Source of the DNA: Sporosarcina sp. PTS2304
GTDB lineage: Bacteria; Bacillota; Bacilli; Bacillales_A; Planococcaceae
Assembly (NCBI RefSeq): GCF_003351785.1
Contig: NZ_CP031230.1
Coordinates: 3,386,501 to 3,450,500, forward strand
Direction: 5' to 3'
Length of the DNA stretch: 64,000 nucleotides
Positions 53,691 to 63,612 of this stretch are shown piece after piece (the first letter of the stretch is position 1; each line of letters begins with the position of its first letter). Position numbers and translations under genes: made by a program. Below the pieces are notes generated by a model. That model made no database searches, was not told the DNA's origin, and worked only from the letters and a program-made list of their open reading frames with translations.

Positions 53691-55074
53691 ATCATTTAAT
53701 CATATTCAGGGAAGAAACGGAAGTAATTGGAGCCGCTTGATGAGAAGCGCAGAGGCGGATCACTACTGTATCGTCGCGATAGACGCGGCTAAGTATGTCA
53801 ATACGGCGATGATCTGCACGATTTTCGGCGATATTTTAAGGGGGCCTTTTGAGTTTGATGGATCCCAGACCGGGTTTCAATTGCTGAAAAAGGAAATTGA
53901 ACAGACGAGTGAAGCGTACCAGTTAACACGTGTGATTCTAGGGATTGAGACGACTGCTCATTACTACGAAGATTTAGTCAGGGTGTGCGATGAACAGGGC
54001 TATATGGTGCGAGTCATCAACGCAGCGACGACAGCGGAAGAGCGAAAGAAAATGCTGAACTACACGAAGACGGACCGGGTGGATCTGCAGGCGATTGTGC
54101 AGTCGATCCTGCAAGGACGCGGGGAGACGAGCCGGAAGAAAGCGGAAAAGTTTGAAAGGCTTCAAACACTGACCCGCGCGAAGAGACGGATGGTGGATGA
54201 GCAGACCCGCTGTGCCAATCTGATTCGAATGTACATGGATCACATCTTCCGCGAATTCCAAGGCAAGAATATATGAAAAGACGGAAAGAACGAGGTCGTG
54301 AAGATTTTTACTGAGTTCACGTCCAAGACGGCCCTCCTCTTGATGAGGTATTATCCGCATCCGACAGACATCCTCAAGCTGGGCGCTAGAGGCCTTCGGG
54401 ACTTGTCTATTGAACATAACCTGAAGATGCGTGACACAACGATCGAACGCCTGTTACAATACGCGGAGGAAAGTATCTCAAAGCCAAAGGAAGCCTTATC
54501 TGCGGAACTGCTGCTTCTCCGGTTGAAACTGGATGAATATGAGTTGATCCGGTGCCAGATTGCTGAATTGGAGGAAGTCATTGAGGAACTGCTTCTGGAA
54601 ACGGACGGCGGGATCTTACTGAGTGTTCCTGGAATCGGTGTCACGCTCGCTGCAGAATTGACAGCGGAGATGGGTGACTTGGAAGCGTTCACGAGTGCAG
54701 GGCAGCTGATCAAGATGGCTGGAACGAATCCAGTGGTGAAGCAGTCCGGCGGTAAGAAAGCCACGCATTTTGCGATCTCGAAGCAGGGACGAGCTCCTTT
54801 CCGGAGTGTCGTCTACCAGGCAGGCAAATGTGCTGCTCTTCATAATCCCGAAATGAACGCCCCCTATCGACAGATGAAGGAACAAGGAAAGCTGACAGGC
54901 CAGGCGTATATCGCGTTAGGCAATCGGATCCTGCGTCTTGCATACGCTATGCGAAAACACCAATCGCTGTACCGAAGCACGAGTCCGGATTATGTATTGC
55001 AGAAGGTCATTGCAGGAAAACTGAGGAATAAAAAGAAGCAAGCAGCCTTTTTCAGTCGCTTTGTCAGTGTATAA
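53671..55074 (+). pseudogene. IS110-family transposase with in-frame stop
   Basis: The reading frame stays the same from 53671 to 55074 but is cut by a TGA at 54274-54276, after FREFQGKNI. Before it, the RuvC-like DEDD domain has IVAIDAAKYVNTAM, ILGIETTAHYYEDL and TKTDRVDLQAIVQSIL. After it comes the Tnp_20 domain with LLSVPGIGVTLAAELTAEMG and AGTNPVVKQSGGKKA, holding the expected serine. Restoring one codon would give about 467 residues, a little longer than typical members. GAGGAGATGAAAACA places the start near 53671. Two separate proteins are unlikely, so the gene is probably inactive unless the TGA is read through. Confidence 0.88.
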
Positions 55075-55365
55075 AGGATAGAAACCGTCGTAATCAAGTC
55101 GTTGGAAATACACGAAAAGGCGTCTCTCCGGAGCGTAGATTACATCGAAAATTGGTACCTGAGGCCATACTGGACCTCGTGACACAGCGTTATGGGTCTT
55201 GTTCCACAAATACGGATAAAAACGTAAAAGAACAGAGCTTGGATTTAATAGGATGTATCCCTGTGGAATGAAAACGCAAGACCTTTCCCGCTGCGGAAAG
55301 ACGCCCTTATAAAGTGTTCTGTGATTGTTGAGTTTCAAAAAAATGGATTGTGAAGCTTTGGTTTC
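55075..55365 (+). other. Non-coding 3' flank of the IS110 element
   Basis: No gene is seen. Small hairpins are present (CTTTCC/GGAAAG near 55282; GAGG/CCTC near 55160). It may hold the right end of the element, or a bridge RNA if this is an IS1111-type member. Confidence 0.4.
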
Positions 55366-55813
55366 GTGTGCTCAAAAATCGCTGAAACATGGTATTTGAC
55401 TTATTTCACATTAAACGCTGTGTCAAAACAGAGTATGCTTCTAGCACTTTATGAATTTGATGTAGAATTGAGGAAAATCTTTTTCAGCTATTGTAAAAGA
55501 GCAGAGATACAATTTCGAAACAATCTTGCAAACGCAGTATCCCTTAAGACAAATAATCCTATATTTTATATTGAGGAAGAATATTATACCCCTACACAGG
55601 GTGAAAATGATAAACGGAAAAGAGAAAGAAATAAGAAGAGGTTTCCTGATTTTTTGGAGAATATAAAGAATGCCGAAAAAATATCAAGAAAAATGTAAAC
55701 AGATTTCCTGAGTTCAGAGAACATCGGACAGGTGGTAATAGATCATCTAAGAAAATACCTTGCTGGACGGCCTTCTCTTCATTTGAATTTGGACAAATTA
55801 TTAAGATTTATGC
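55366..55813 (+). pseudogene. Broken Abi_2-family (AbiD/AbiF-like) abortive-infection gene
   Basis: The first frame (55366-55698) reads YEFDVELRKIFFSYCKRAEI then QFRNNLANAVSLKTNNPIFY, the middle of an Abi_2 protein. After its stop a different frame continues the same family: FPEFREHRTGGNRSSKKIPC, then WTAFSSFEFGQIIKIYA, ending TAG near 55813. The switch lies around 55680-55705. About the first 60-90 residues and the C-terminal third expected for Abi_2 are missing. These proteins act in phage defence. The remnant abuts the IS110 flank, whose insertion may have removed the 5' end. Confidence 0.75.
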
Positions 55814-55828
55814 TTAGTAACGTCAAAA

Positions 55829-55867
55829 CAGTCTTTTGCTCATAAGAAGAGCGAAAGACTGTTTTCG
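55829..55867 (-). terminator. Bidirectional terminator of the surface-protein gene and Abi remnant
   Basis: AAAACAGTCTTT pairs with AAAGACTGTTTT with A/T tracts on both sides, just beyond the 3' end of the minus-strand gene. Confidence 0.85.
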
Positions 55868-55894
55868 TGATATATAAGGAGTCGTTCTTTTGCA

Positions 55895-58800
55895 TTAGTT
55901 TGTAATAGTGATCGAATAATTAGTCGCCTGTCCACGTGTTGCCTTATTGTCTGAAGCATCACGTACATAATTAGTAGCATTTCCGAGTACGCCTGCATCG
56001 ATCAGCACTGTTGTATATTGATCTATAACTTCTGAACCGTCTAGTTGCACAATAAGTGATTTTTTGTCAGTTGATAGGCTAGAGTTAGTAGCAGTCCCTA
56101 AAGGATCAGCACTTTGTAGCTTTCCATGTACCAAGCTAGCGATTGTTGTGCCTGTGCCTTTCAGGTTGATAGCCTCACTGAACGTTAATTTCAATCCATT
56201 TGTCGTAGTATTGTAGGAAATACTAGTCACTTTTGGAGCCGTTGTATCGACGGAGGTAATCGCTTTCTGTCCTGGCACAATCTTATCTCCCCATCCGTTT
56301 AGAAGATCCACATTAGACGCTGTTCCATTCACATTCGCGTTCATTCCTACTTCGATGTTTCCTGGGGTTCCTATGACCAATGTCAAGGTATCGTCATTCA
56401 GTGATGCTGAAGTGAATGAGGCACCTGTAACAACGATGTCGTTCAACGTGTCGTTTATAGTTTTTCCGTTTGCTAATAAGACACTTTGATCGAATATCAC
56501 AGTGAATATATCTCCTGTAGACACTGTCCCGTCTGCGTTCGTATCTTCGTAGACTGCTTCTTTGATCTTCGGAGCGACTACACCTGCGGGTTTTGCAAGT
56601 GCGCCTGTCTGTTTATTTGCTAGAGCAGAGTCTATTTGGTTTCCTGCCAAATCGGTAATCTTCGCTGTTTCTGCTACTGTAATTCGATCTCCCAATACAA
56701 TTGTGGAGTTGCTCGCGAGCGTAATAACGACTTGTGTAGAATCTGCACCCATTCCGACTAGGGCAGAACCTAAAGTATGTCCATTATTTACGACAAAATC
56801 GGCTGCGGTAGCACCGGTTAACTTCATCGGTTCATCGAATGTTAGAATGATTTGATCACCTGCAGAGATAGTACCTGAGTTGTCTTTATCTACAATATTC
56901 ACACCTGCTTTGGTAGCAGCAGATAATTGTGGCTTGGTATTGTCTGCTATAGCATTAACTGATAATGTGATTTTATCTGTCGCTACTGCATCTTCAACTG
57001 CTAGACCGGCTGAAGTTTTCAATCCAGTAATAACTAGGTTGTAGCTACCTGGGGTTAAAACTGTGTTAGGAAAGATGCGAAGCTCGCCAGTAGTGCCATT
57101 CCACACGTACTCCGCTGTTGCTTGTACTTTGATTGAAGGATTCACAGTAGATACGAATTCATATGTTGCAACATTTTTAGCAATATTTCCATCTAAACGC
57201 ACATCATTATTTAGCGTATCCTTAAATGTAGCTGTAATTAAACTAGTATTTTGAGTGACAACAGTTTTAGTAGTTACTGCGTTACCAAAAGTTGATTCTG
57301 ACACTGATACTGGCAGTGGAGCAGAAGTTTCAGCCGGTGTGATGTTTGTTAAGTTAATGTCTTTAATCGCATCCGCTTCAACTGTTGCGACAATGCCTTT
57401 TCCAAGTGTAACAGCATTTGCAAGAGCTGTAGCTAATCCAGGACTATTGATCGCCAAGTCGATGGTATAAACGGTGGAAGTACCGACCTGCGTCAATGTA
57501 TCAGCGACAGCTAATGAACCGAGTTGATTGTTCATATCATCGCTGGCGTAAAATTGGATTTTGGTTCCGTCAAACTGTCCTGCAGCATTTTCAAGCTCTT
57601 CCGAAGAAGTAAAGGTTAGTGTTCCTGTACCTACCCCTAAATCTTTTAAATTCATTTCGACAACTGGCGGTGTAGCGTCATGAATAACTGTCGCATCCGC
57701 GATGGTTGTCGAAACGTTTTGGCCTGGGTCGGCTGGTGTGGCACCTACTTTCGTGAAGAGATTGGCAGGTATACTAACTATCGTATCTTCCACAGTTTTC
57801 ACACGTATATCTGTGCCTGTCTGTTCAACTATTTTTGCTTGTGCCTCATCTAACTGAATTTCAATGACGTTGCTATTTGTCGTTGTTTTTAGAGTAGCTG
57901 AAGGTGTAATTAGTTGTCCATTCACTGTAATACCTGTGAAGTCAACTATTTTCGTAACATCTATCGTTTGGTCAAAACTTAATTTCAATACGTTCATTTC
58001 TGTGTTGTAAGTGGCTGCTGTAATGACGGGAAGAACCTTTTCTACTACCGCTACTGTATTTCCATTGGCCGCGGCCATATTAGCATCATTATATGCTCCG
58101 TTAGCAATCACGACGCTTAAATTGCCTGTAAGCGCCTCTATATTTGCATAGTCGACTGGAGACATCGTACTAAGGTCGAAACTTACTTGTGTGGAATTTG
58201 TTGGGAACGTAGGAGTGGCACCTATTAATGCAACAGAAGTCGTGCCGTTGCTTAGTGCGAATTTTGTTGGATCAATATTGGCTGGATTGCCGTCTGTCGG
58301 CTCAGTGAATGTTACAGTAAGTGTCTTCTCAGCTTTACTATAATTAGCGGTTTGTGCTTTGATAGAAACTGAGGCTGGGGTAGTAGTGCCGTAGAACTCG
58401 AAATTGGAATTATTAATAATAGTATTGGGTGGTGTCGCTGTATCTTGTAGATTATTCACGTATAAAAGGTATTTGCCATTAGAAAGACCGTTAGCTACGA
58501 AAATAGGGTTTGTGAGATTCCCTGATAGAGTAATAATTACCGTTTTCTCGTCTGCCTGAAGTTTAGGAGTCGCACTTCCTGGCGCTAAGCTACTCAAATT
58601 AACTACTCCCATGAAGGATGCATCATAACCGTATAAACCATAATTTGAGATATTTTCTGCTGATACAGACGCCACTTTTTCACTAAATGTTACTTCGATA
58701 TGTTTAGAATCGGTGGCTACAACATTTGCAATCGTTGGAAGCTTGTAATCGAAACTGGCTGTGGATTCAAAGCCGTTCACTTTTACTTTTCCTTCTTTTC

Positions 58801-59395
58801 CATTCAGATTGACTGAAAGTGTAAATGTTTTTCCGGTAACATCTGAGACGACTGGAACGATGTTTGTAACAGGTATATTATCCATACCAACTGTGACATT
58901 GAAATCTTCTACTGTAGGTGCTTCCGGCGGTACAGCATCTAAAGTAATGATCACGCTTGTTTTAGTGGTCGTGCCAATAGCAGACACTTGGAAATTGGAG
59001 TTTGTGGGTGGGATAATATTACCATTACTATCGAATTCGCCAGCTGTTGGAGTTATTATAACCTCTAAGTTACTAGCATCCAATTCGAGTAAAGTTTCTT
59101 CTATTGTGGTAGTTTCTATCAAATAATCCGAATAGTCAGAAATTTTGTAGTATTTACCATTTGAAGCTTTAATATGACTAACAGTATTCGTGCTAATCAT
59201 ATCTTCGAGTAGATAATCTGAGTATTCACTAGGCGTAAAACTATAAAGAATTCCATCAATAGTCACTACTATTTCATCAATTGAAATTGCTGCTGCCTGT
59301 GCTGGCATCGTTGCTACGGGAACAATTGTTGTAGCTATTAATGCTGTTGCCATGGCCGTTTTAGACCATATGTTAATTGGTTTTAAGTTTTTCAT
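55895..59395 (-). CDS. Large secreted S-layer-like protein without SLH domains, paralogue 3
   Basis: This 1166-residue protein starts at ATG 59395 on the minus strand, a few nt after GAGGTGAGG; a longer frame to 59464 lacks a site. MKNLKPINIWSKTAMATALI is nearly the same signal peptide as paralogue 2. The shared N-terminal domain follows (DEIVVTIDGILYSFTPSEY, DYLLEDMISTNTVSHIKASN, GKYYKISDYSDYLIET, FDSNGNIIPP). The remainder is a string of Big_5/SlpA-type Ig-like domains containing repeated VTFSEKV, LTFDEPM, VIFDQSV and LTFSEAI strands. It has no SLH, LPxTG or C-terminal membrane segment. It is probably a cell-surface or exported protein. Confidence 0.83.
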   Translation of the reverse strand: MKNLKPINIWSKTAMATALIATTIVPVATMPAQAAAISIDEIVVTIDGILYSFTPSEYSDYLLEDMISTNTVSHIKASNGKYYKISDYSDYLIETTTIEETLLELDASNLEVIITPTAGEFDSNGNIIPPTNSNFQVSAIGTTTKTSVIITLDAVPPEAPTVEDFNVTVGMDNIPVTNIVPVVSDVTGKTFTLSVNLNGKEGKVKVNGFESTASFDYKLPTIANVVATDSKHIEVTFSEKVASVSAENISNYGLYGYDASFMGVVNLSSLAPGSATPKLQADEKTVIITLSGNLTNPIFVANGLSNGKYLLYVNNLQDTATPPNTIINNSNFEFYGTTTPASVSIKAQTANYSKAEKTLTVTFTEPTDGNPANIDPTKFALSNGTTSVALIGATPTFPTNSTQVSFDLSTMSPVDYANIEALTGNLSVVIANGAYNDANMAAANGNTVAVVEKVLPVITAATYNTEMNVLKLSFDQTIDVTKIVDFTGITVNGQLITPSATLKTTTNSNVIEIQLDEAQAKIVEQTGTDIRVKTVEDTIVSIPANLFTKVGATPADPGQNVSTTIADATVIHDATPPVVEMNLKDLGVGTGTLTFTSSEELENAAGQFDGTKIQFYASDDMNNQLGSLAVADTLTQVGTSTVYTIDLAINSPGLATALANAVTLGKGIVATVEADAIKDINLTNITPAETSAPLPVSVSESTFGNAVTTKTVVTQNTSLITATFKDTLNNDVRLDGNIAKNVATYEFVSTVNPSIKVQATAEYVWNGTTGELRIFPNTVLTPGSYNLVITGLKTSAGLAVEDAVATDKITLSVNAIADNTKPQLSAATKAGVNIVDKDNSGTISAGDQIILTFDEPMKLTGATAADFVVNNGHTLGSALVGMGADSTQVVITLASNSTIVLGDRITVAETAKITDLAGNQIDSALANKQTGALAKPAGVVAPKIKEAVYEDTNADGTVSTGDIFTVIFDQSVLLANGKTINDTLNDIVVTGASFTSASLNDDTLTLVIGTPGNIEVGMNANVNGTASNVDLLNGWGDKIVPGQKAITSVDTTAPKVTSISYNTTTNGLKLTFSEAINLKGTGTTIASLVHGKLQSADPLGTATNSSLSTDKKSLIVQLDGSEVIDQYTTVLIDAGVLGNATNYVRDASDNKATRGQATNYSITITN

Positions 59396-60134
59396 TTTAT
59401 ACCTCACCTCATATTCTATTATTGTTTGAAAGAAACTAAAGATGGATTTGTTCATTCTAATCACGTTTTTTCGAGAACCTGAAATAAGAATTCCAAAAAA
59501 GCATTAGGTCTTAATAGTTCCATGATTCTATGAGATCAATGTCGTAAGGTGGAGTAAATAACCTTTAAATTCTAATAGCTTTACTCTGTCCTCCTTTCGT
59601 AGGCGTAAAAACAATATCGCTGTTGATGTGTTTGATTAAATCAATTTTTTAGTATTAAATATAATTTGGCCACCTTTCTTATTTAAATCATATATGTTTG
59701 TTAAAATATACAATATCATCTTATTTTTTCCGAATATTCTAACATTAAGTATAACGAATATTATATAATTTGTCACTTAGATTTTAAAAAAGTAACTATT
59801 GAACTAATTAATAAGTGAGCTAAATGGTTCGCTTTTTTCAAAAAAATTAATAATATGAAATATACATGCAACTTTAGGTGTTGTATTAACTTGAGATTAT
59901 GTGAAAAAATTTAGTAATTGTTATTATTTGAATAGTTTTTATAAACGAATTATAAATTTGCTCTTATTTGTAGTAAGCCAATCAAATAGTATCGTTATTT
60001 ACTTTATTTACTGTAAATCATTATTTGATGTAAGGTTATAAACTAAAAGGCTAGGTGGGGTGTGCGATCAATATATATGCTATTTTTAATTACTGTAACT
60101 ATATTATTTTCCTTTAAGGTTATATTAAAATGTA
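59396..60134 (+). other. AT-rich intergenic region upstream of paralogue 3
   Basis: About 740 bp with very low GC, many T-rich runs and no convincing gene. On the minus strand an AAAGGAGG at about 59597 is not followed by an open frame of note. TAGAAT at about 59414-59419 (minus strand) may be the -10 element of paralogue 3. Confidence 0.4.
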
Positions 60135-60581
60135 ATGACAGGATACTTATCAATAACTATACTGAAGGTAGGGGATATGATTACATTAACGTTTACTGTA
60201 AGTGAGCAACTAAAACACTTACCGATAGTTACAATCGCAGGAAAGTCAGCAAGTGTTATAAATACGGATGGTTTTAATTACTCAGCGACTTATACTACAA
60301 CTGCCACTGAGACCCAAGGAACAGCAACGATTACTAAAAGTCTTGAAGATATAACCGGTAATGCTTCGAACATTACTACAATTAACACAGGAGCAGTTAC
60401 TATTGATACTATTCCTGTATTGGTTAGTGGTGATTATATTTTCTCGGGTTCTCGAATTGCACATTTAGTAGGTGCAACGCCAACTCTCAATTACTCCTTA
60501 ATTAAGCAGCAGTATCGATGCATTGTGCAACTCGGAAGTACATTAGCAGATACAAAAGCTCAGATAACTAGAGAAAGTTAG
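60135..60581 (+). pseudogene. Fragment of an Ig-like surface-protein gene
   Basis: The frame reads as one bacterial Ig-like domain: KVGDMITLTFTVSEQ, LPIVTIAGKSASVINTDG, NYSATYTTTATETQGTATIT, DITGNAS and VTIDTIP, a pattern usual in repeats of large adhesins. It has no signal peptide or ribosome-binding site. The last 50 codons (IFSGSRIAHLVGATPTLNYS) no longer look like the family, so the frame probably runs past a break point. It lies in a repeat-rich gap and is likely the relic of a larger gene. Confidence 0.6.
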
Positions 60582-60647
60582 GGATAATAAGAAATAAATT
60601 CTGACTTCGGTAATAAATGTAATCTAATAACGTAAAGTAATTATTCA

Positions 60648-60720
60648 GGGCACCTGTGACACAAACAATTCAGACACAATTCAAATTAGCCTCCTGGTCA
60701 TCCGATCAGGAGACTAGTCT
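60648..60720 (+). repeat. REP-like motif, copy 3, with hairpin
   Basis: GGGCACCTGTGACACAAACA then ATTCAGACACAATTCAAATT resembles copy 1; the GACACAATTCAAAT half is identical. A hairpin of CTCCTGGTC and GATCAGGAG follows. Confidence 0.7.
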
Positions 60721-61127
60721 ATTTATAGATTATTCGGTGATGACAAGAAGCGAAACTATGCAATGGTTGCTATTCTTCTAGCGCCTTAGCAAGACGCGTG
60801 ACTTTCTATGGAACGAGTAGAAATGCAGGCGATTATAGAGGATATTGTCAGGGTGTTTGCCAGAAACTTTAATTGCTGCGCAAACGCGATGGTTAAAGGC
60901 TTCTTCAGGTTGTCATTCATGAAGAAATGCCGGTTACCAAGTAACTCAATAGGTAATCGGCATTTCTTTAGTAGTGACTGTAAAGGTAGATAAGATTGTG
61001 GGTCTACTGCCTTTAAAATTATCCGCTGAAAGAGCCGTCACCACCGTCACCTGTCGTCATTCGAATTCGGGAAAATATTAAGTCTAAGGTACCTGTGTCG
61101 GAAACAACTAAACAGGTGTAAGAATAG
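60721..61127 (+). other. Intergenic stretch with one terminator-like hairpin
   Basis: At 60918-60972 GAAATGCCGGTTACC pairs with GGTAATCGGCATTTC, followed by TTT. A 61-codon frame across it is not credible as a gene. A degenerate REP-like half (GGTACCTGTGTCGG) lies at about 61089. Confidence 0.5.
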
Positions 61128-61165
61128 GTACTAGGTACGCATACAATTCAGACACTATTCTGAAT
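61128..61165 (+). repeat. REP-like motif, copy 4 (degenerate)
   Basis: GGTACGCATACAATTCAGAC then ACTATTCTGAA keeps the CAATTCAGACAC half. A CCTTCTA/TAGAAGG hairpin with a T run follows at 61240-61276. Confidence 0.6.
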
Positions 61166-61239
61166 ATGGAAGAAGCAGGTAAGATTGTTCTCAAAAGACG
61201 GCACTAGGTTCTTTCGCAATTCAAAAATGAAAATATTAT

Positions 61240-61276
61240 CCTTCTATTCATACTTACACGGGTAGAAGGCTTTTTG
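61240..61276 (+). terminator. Terminator-like hairpin of REP-like copy 4
   Basis: CCTTCTA pairs with TAGAAGG and is followed by TTTTTG. From 61277 to 61586 I see only AT-rich sequence, with GGAGGAG at the right end as the ribosome-binding site of the next gene. Confidence 0.7.
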
Positions 61277-61586
61277 TATTAATTCGATTATTGACTAATT
61301 ATTTAAGATAGGGTATCAGGTAAACACACAATTAATGACTTTACTTCTTCACTTCTTTGCAATTCCAAGAATGTGGCATTAGTTAAGTATGTTATAAGCA
61401 TTATGTATTACTTATGTTAATATAATATAGGCAAAAGGTTATGGAATTGTTATAGTTTAAGTAAGATATTAGGCGGAAGGCGGCAAGGAGTTGAAGGAGA
61501 GTGTAAAAATAAAGTATATAGTGGTAAGTAATTATATGTTGGTTATCATATTTTCTTTAATTTAAACAAGTTGAGGAGGAGAGTCA

Positions 61587-63152
61587 TTGAAAAGATTTTT
61601 ACAGGTATGGATTATTATGCTGTTGATCGTTTTGTTCAGCCTGTCTACCAAGGTACAGGCGGTTGGGCCGAATGTTGAGAAATATCCTATTGTAAAGCTA
61701 CATGAGACTGGGGAGAGGCTAGAAACGCAGCCCTTTTATCTAGTGGAGGAAGATAGTGAAAAGATAGAACGAATTTCACAAGCAACTTCTGATTGGTTAA
61801 CGGGCAACAAGTGGGGAGAAATACGTACGATTACGGATCCTTATAAAGAATGGAGTATCCATTTCAACCAAAGTGTTAATGTAACAGAAGAAAATACATA
61901 CAGGGTGAAGATTCTGGATGAGTCAGGAGAAGAGATTCTTCCTATTGTATCGCTTAATAAAGATAGAATCAAAATCAAGCCTGGCACACAGTACGAACCG
62001 GGTGTGTTGTACACTCTGCTAATCCAGAGCGAATTGGATAATCACAGGGGCATTCAGTTGGGTAAGAATGTGTACTTACAGTTTATTTATAATCCATCGC
62101 CAGCTCCTTCCAAGCCTGAAATAACGGAAGTCACTGACCTTTATTCGGCTATATATAATGGGCTGAAAAATCTAGACGATACCATTGATGTTTCTGACTA
62201 CAGTAAGGACAGTAAGAAAGTATTCGCTATGCTGGAAAAGGTATTATATGCCCATCCAGATATCTTTTATTTCAGTTACGCAGGCTCTTCATTTTATTCC
62301 AATGGACATTTGGAAGTGAAATATACTCATTCGAAACCTGTGATTCAGCAAATGAGTAGTGCTTTGAAAAGCAAAACAGAGGAGATTCTGGCACGCAGTA
62401 TACGACCAGGAATGACAGAGTATGAAAAAGTAAAAGCCCTACATAATGACTTGGTACTCCATACCGCATACGATTATGAAAATTTTAAAATGAATCGTAT
62501 ACCGGCAGAGTCTTATACCATTTATGGAACGCTTATAAAGAATACGGCAGTTTGTCAGGGATATGCCCTTACAATGATTCATCTGCTCAATCAGATAGGG
62601 ATTGAGTCAATCTATGTCAGAGGTACACCCGCTATGAATCATGCATGGAATAAAGTGAAGATTGACGGTGAGTGGTATAACTTGGATGCCACGTGGGATG
62701 ATCCTGTTCCCGACCGGAAGGGGAAGATAGGATATGGTTACTTCTTAGTGACGGATCAGCAGCTGGCTAAAACTCACTCTTGGAAAAACACTGATTTACC
62801 GACAGCGCGTAATCCGAAATATGAGCATATGAGCAGAATATGGACGTTTGAAGAAGCGGACGGATGGATCTATTATGCAAACAATCGTGATGACATCAGA
62901 TTGTACAAGATGAGGCCTGACGGAACTGGAAATCAAAAGTTATCAAACAATCGTGCAAATGAACTCACTGTATATGAGAGCTGGATCTTCTTCAGTAATT
63001 ATTCCAATGGAGGCTACTTGTTTAAAATGCGGATCGATGGAAGTTCTTCAGTGAAAATCACTGATTTCTTGACGAGTGAATTACACCGGGAAGGAAACAT
63101 CCTGTATTTCAAAGATCAGAAGAGTGGACAGAGGTACAGGATGGAATTGTAA
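61587..63152 (+). CDS. Secreted transglutaminase-like protein with C-terminal DUF5050-type repeats
   Basis: This 521-residue protein has a signal peptide (IIMLLIVLFSLSTKVQA, about residues 9-26) and an N-terminal Ig-like segment. A transglutaminase/protease-like core follows at about residues 270-400, whose triad is visible as Cys in TAVCQGYALTMIHLL, His in NHAWNKVKIDGEWYNL and Asp in LDATWDDP. The C-terminal 120 residues are short beta repeats (WIYYANNRDDIRLYKMRPDG, WIFFSNYSNGGYLFKMRIDG, ILYFKDQ) of the DUF5050 type. The start is TTG at 61587 after GAGGAGGAGAGTCA. It probably acts at the cell surface; the substrate is unknown. Confidence 0.88.
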   Translation: MKRFLQVWIIMLLIVLFSLSTKVQAVGPNVEKYPIVKLHETGERLETQPFYLVEEDSEKIERISQATSDWLTGNKWGEIRTITDPYKEWSIHFNQSVNVTEENTYRVKILDESGEEILPIVSLNKDRIKIKPGTQYEPGVLYTLLIQSELDNHRGIQLGKNVYLQFIYNPSPAPSKPEITEVTDLYSAIYNGLKNLDDTIDVSDYSKDSKKVFAMLEKVLYAHPDIFYFSYAGSSFYSNGHLEVKYTHSKPVIQQMSSALKSKTEEILARSIRPGMTEYEKVKALHNDLVLHTAYDYENFKMNRIPAESYTIYGTLIKNTAVCQGYALTMIHLLNQIGIESIYVRGTPAMNHAWNKVKIDGEWYNLDATWDDPVPDRKGKIGYGYFLVTDQQLAKTHSWKNTDLPTARNPKYEHMSRIWTFEEADGWIYYANNRDDIRLYKMRPDGTGNQKLSNNRANELTVYESWIFFSNYSNGGYLFKMRIDGSSSVKITDFLTSELHREGNILYFKDQKSGQRYRMEL

Positions 63153-63171
63153 TATGGAAAAGGTTGAATTT

Positions 63172-63325
63172 AGGGTACTTGTGACAGATACAACTCAGAC
63201 ACTATTCTGATAACTTTGGAACCGGTGTCTGTGTTTCGCTTAATTTATGAACTATTCAGATATTTATAGTTACACAAAGAAAAGAGCTTTCTGATCGAGA
63301 AATTGGTCTGGAGGCTCTTTTAACC
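63172..63325 (+). repeat. REP-like motifs, copies 5 and 6 (degenerate), with hairpin
   Basis: GGGTACTTGTGACAGATACA continues with ACTCAGACACTATTCTGA. A second half GGTGTCTGTG lies at about 63224. A hairpin of AGAGC..CTGATC with GGTCTGG..GCTCTTTT closes the unit at 63290-63325. From there to 63612 I see no gene. Confidence 0.55.
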
Positions 63326-63612
63326 TATTTTTTGAACTTCATGTGTAATTTATCGAGTGCACCTATATCACATTCTTCTTTTTTAACTAATATTTATAGT
63401 GGGTTTTGGGAATTCTCGTACTCATAGAGCATGTAGATGTACTAATGAAACCAGTATTCTTCTTCAAGGGAGAGAAGACCGACTTGAGAGGTGAGAATTC
63501 TATCGGAAAAGTCTATTGAACTCTCTTTTCTCACAAGAGATACCCATTTTTTACATGAGAAATAGTGCTATGTACAATAGATGATGAAACGCAATAGAGG
63601 AGAATGTGACTT

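Larger units (their letters stand above)
53540..55340 (+). mobile_element. IS110-family element with interrupted transposase (ends not resolved)
   Basis: The element consists of an IS110-type transposase frame with about 130 nt of structured non-coding sequence before it and about 265 nt after it. IS110 elements lack long inverted repeats, so I could not fix the ends; these coordinates are approximate. Confidence 0.6.

Noticed and set aside
60808..60993. 61-codon frame
   Set aside because: It crosses a terminator hairpin, lacks a ribosome-binding site and has no recognisable protein features.
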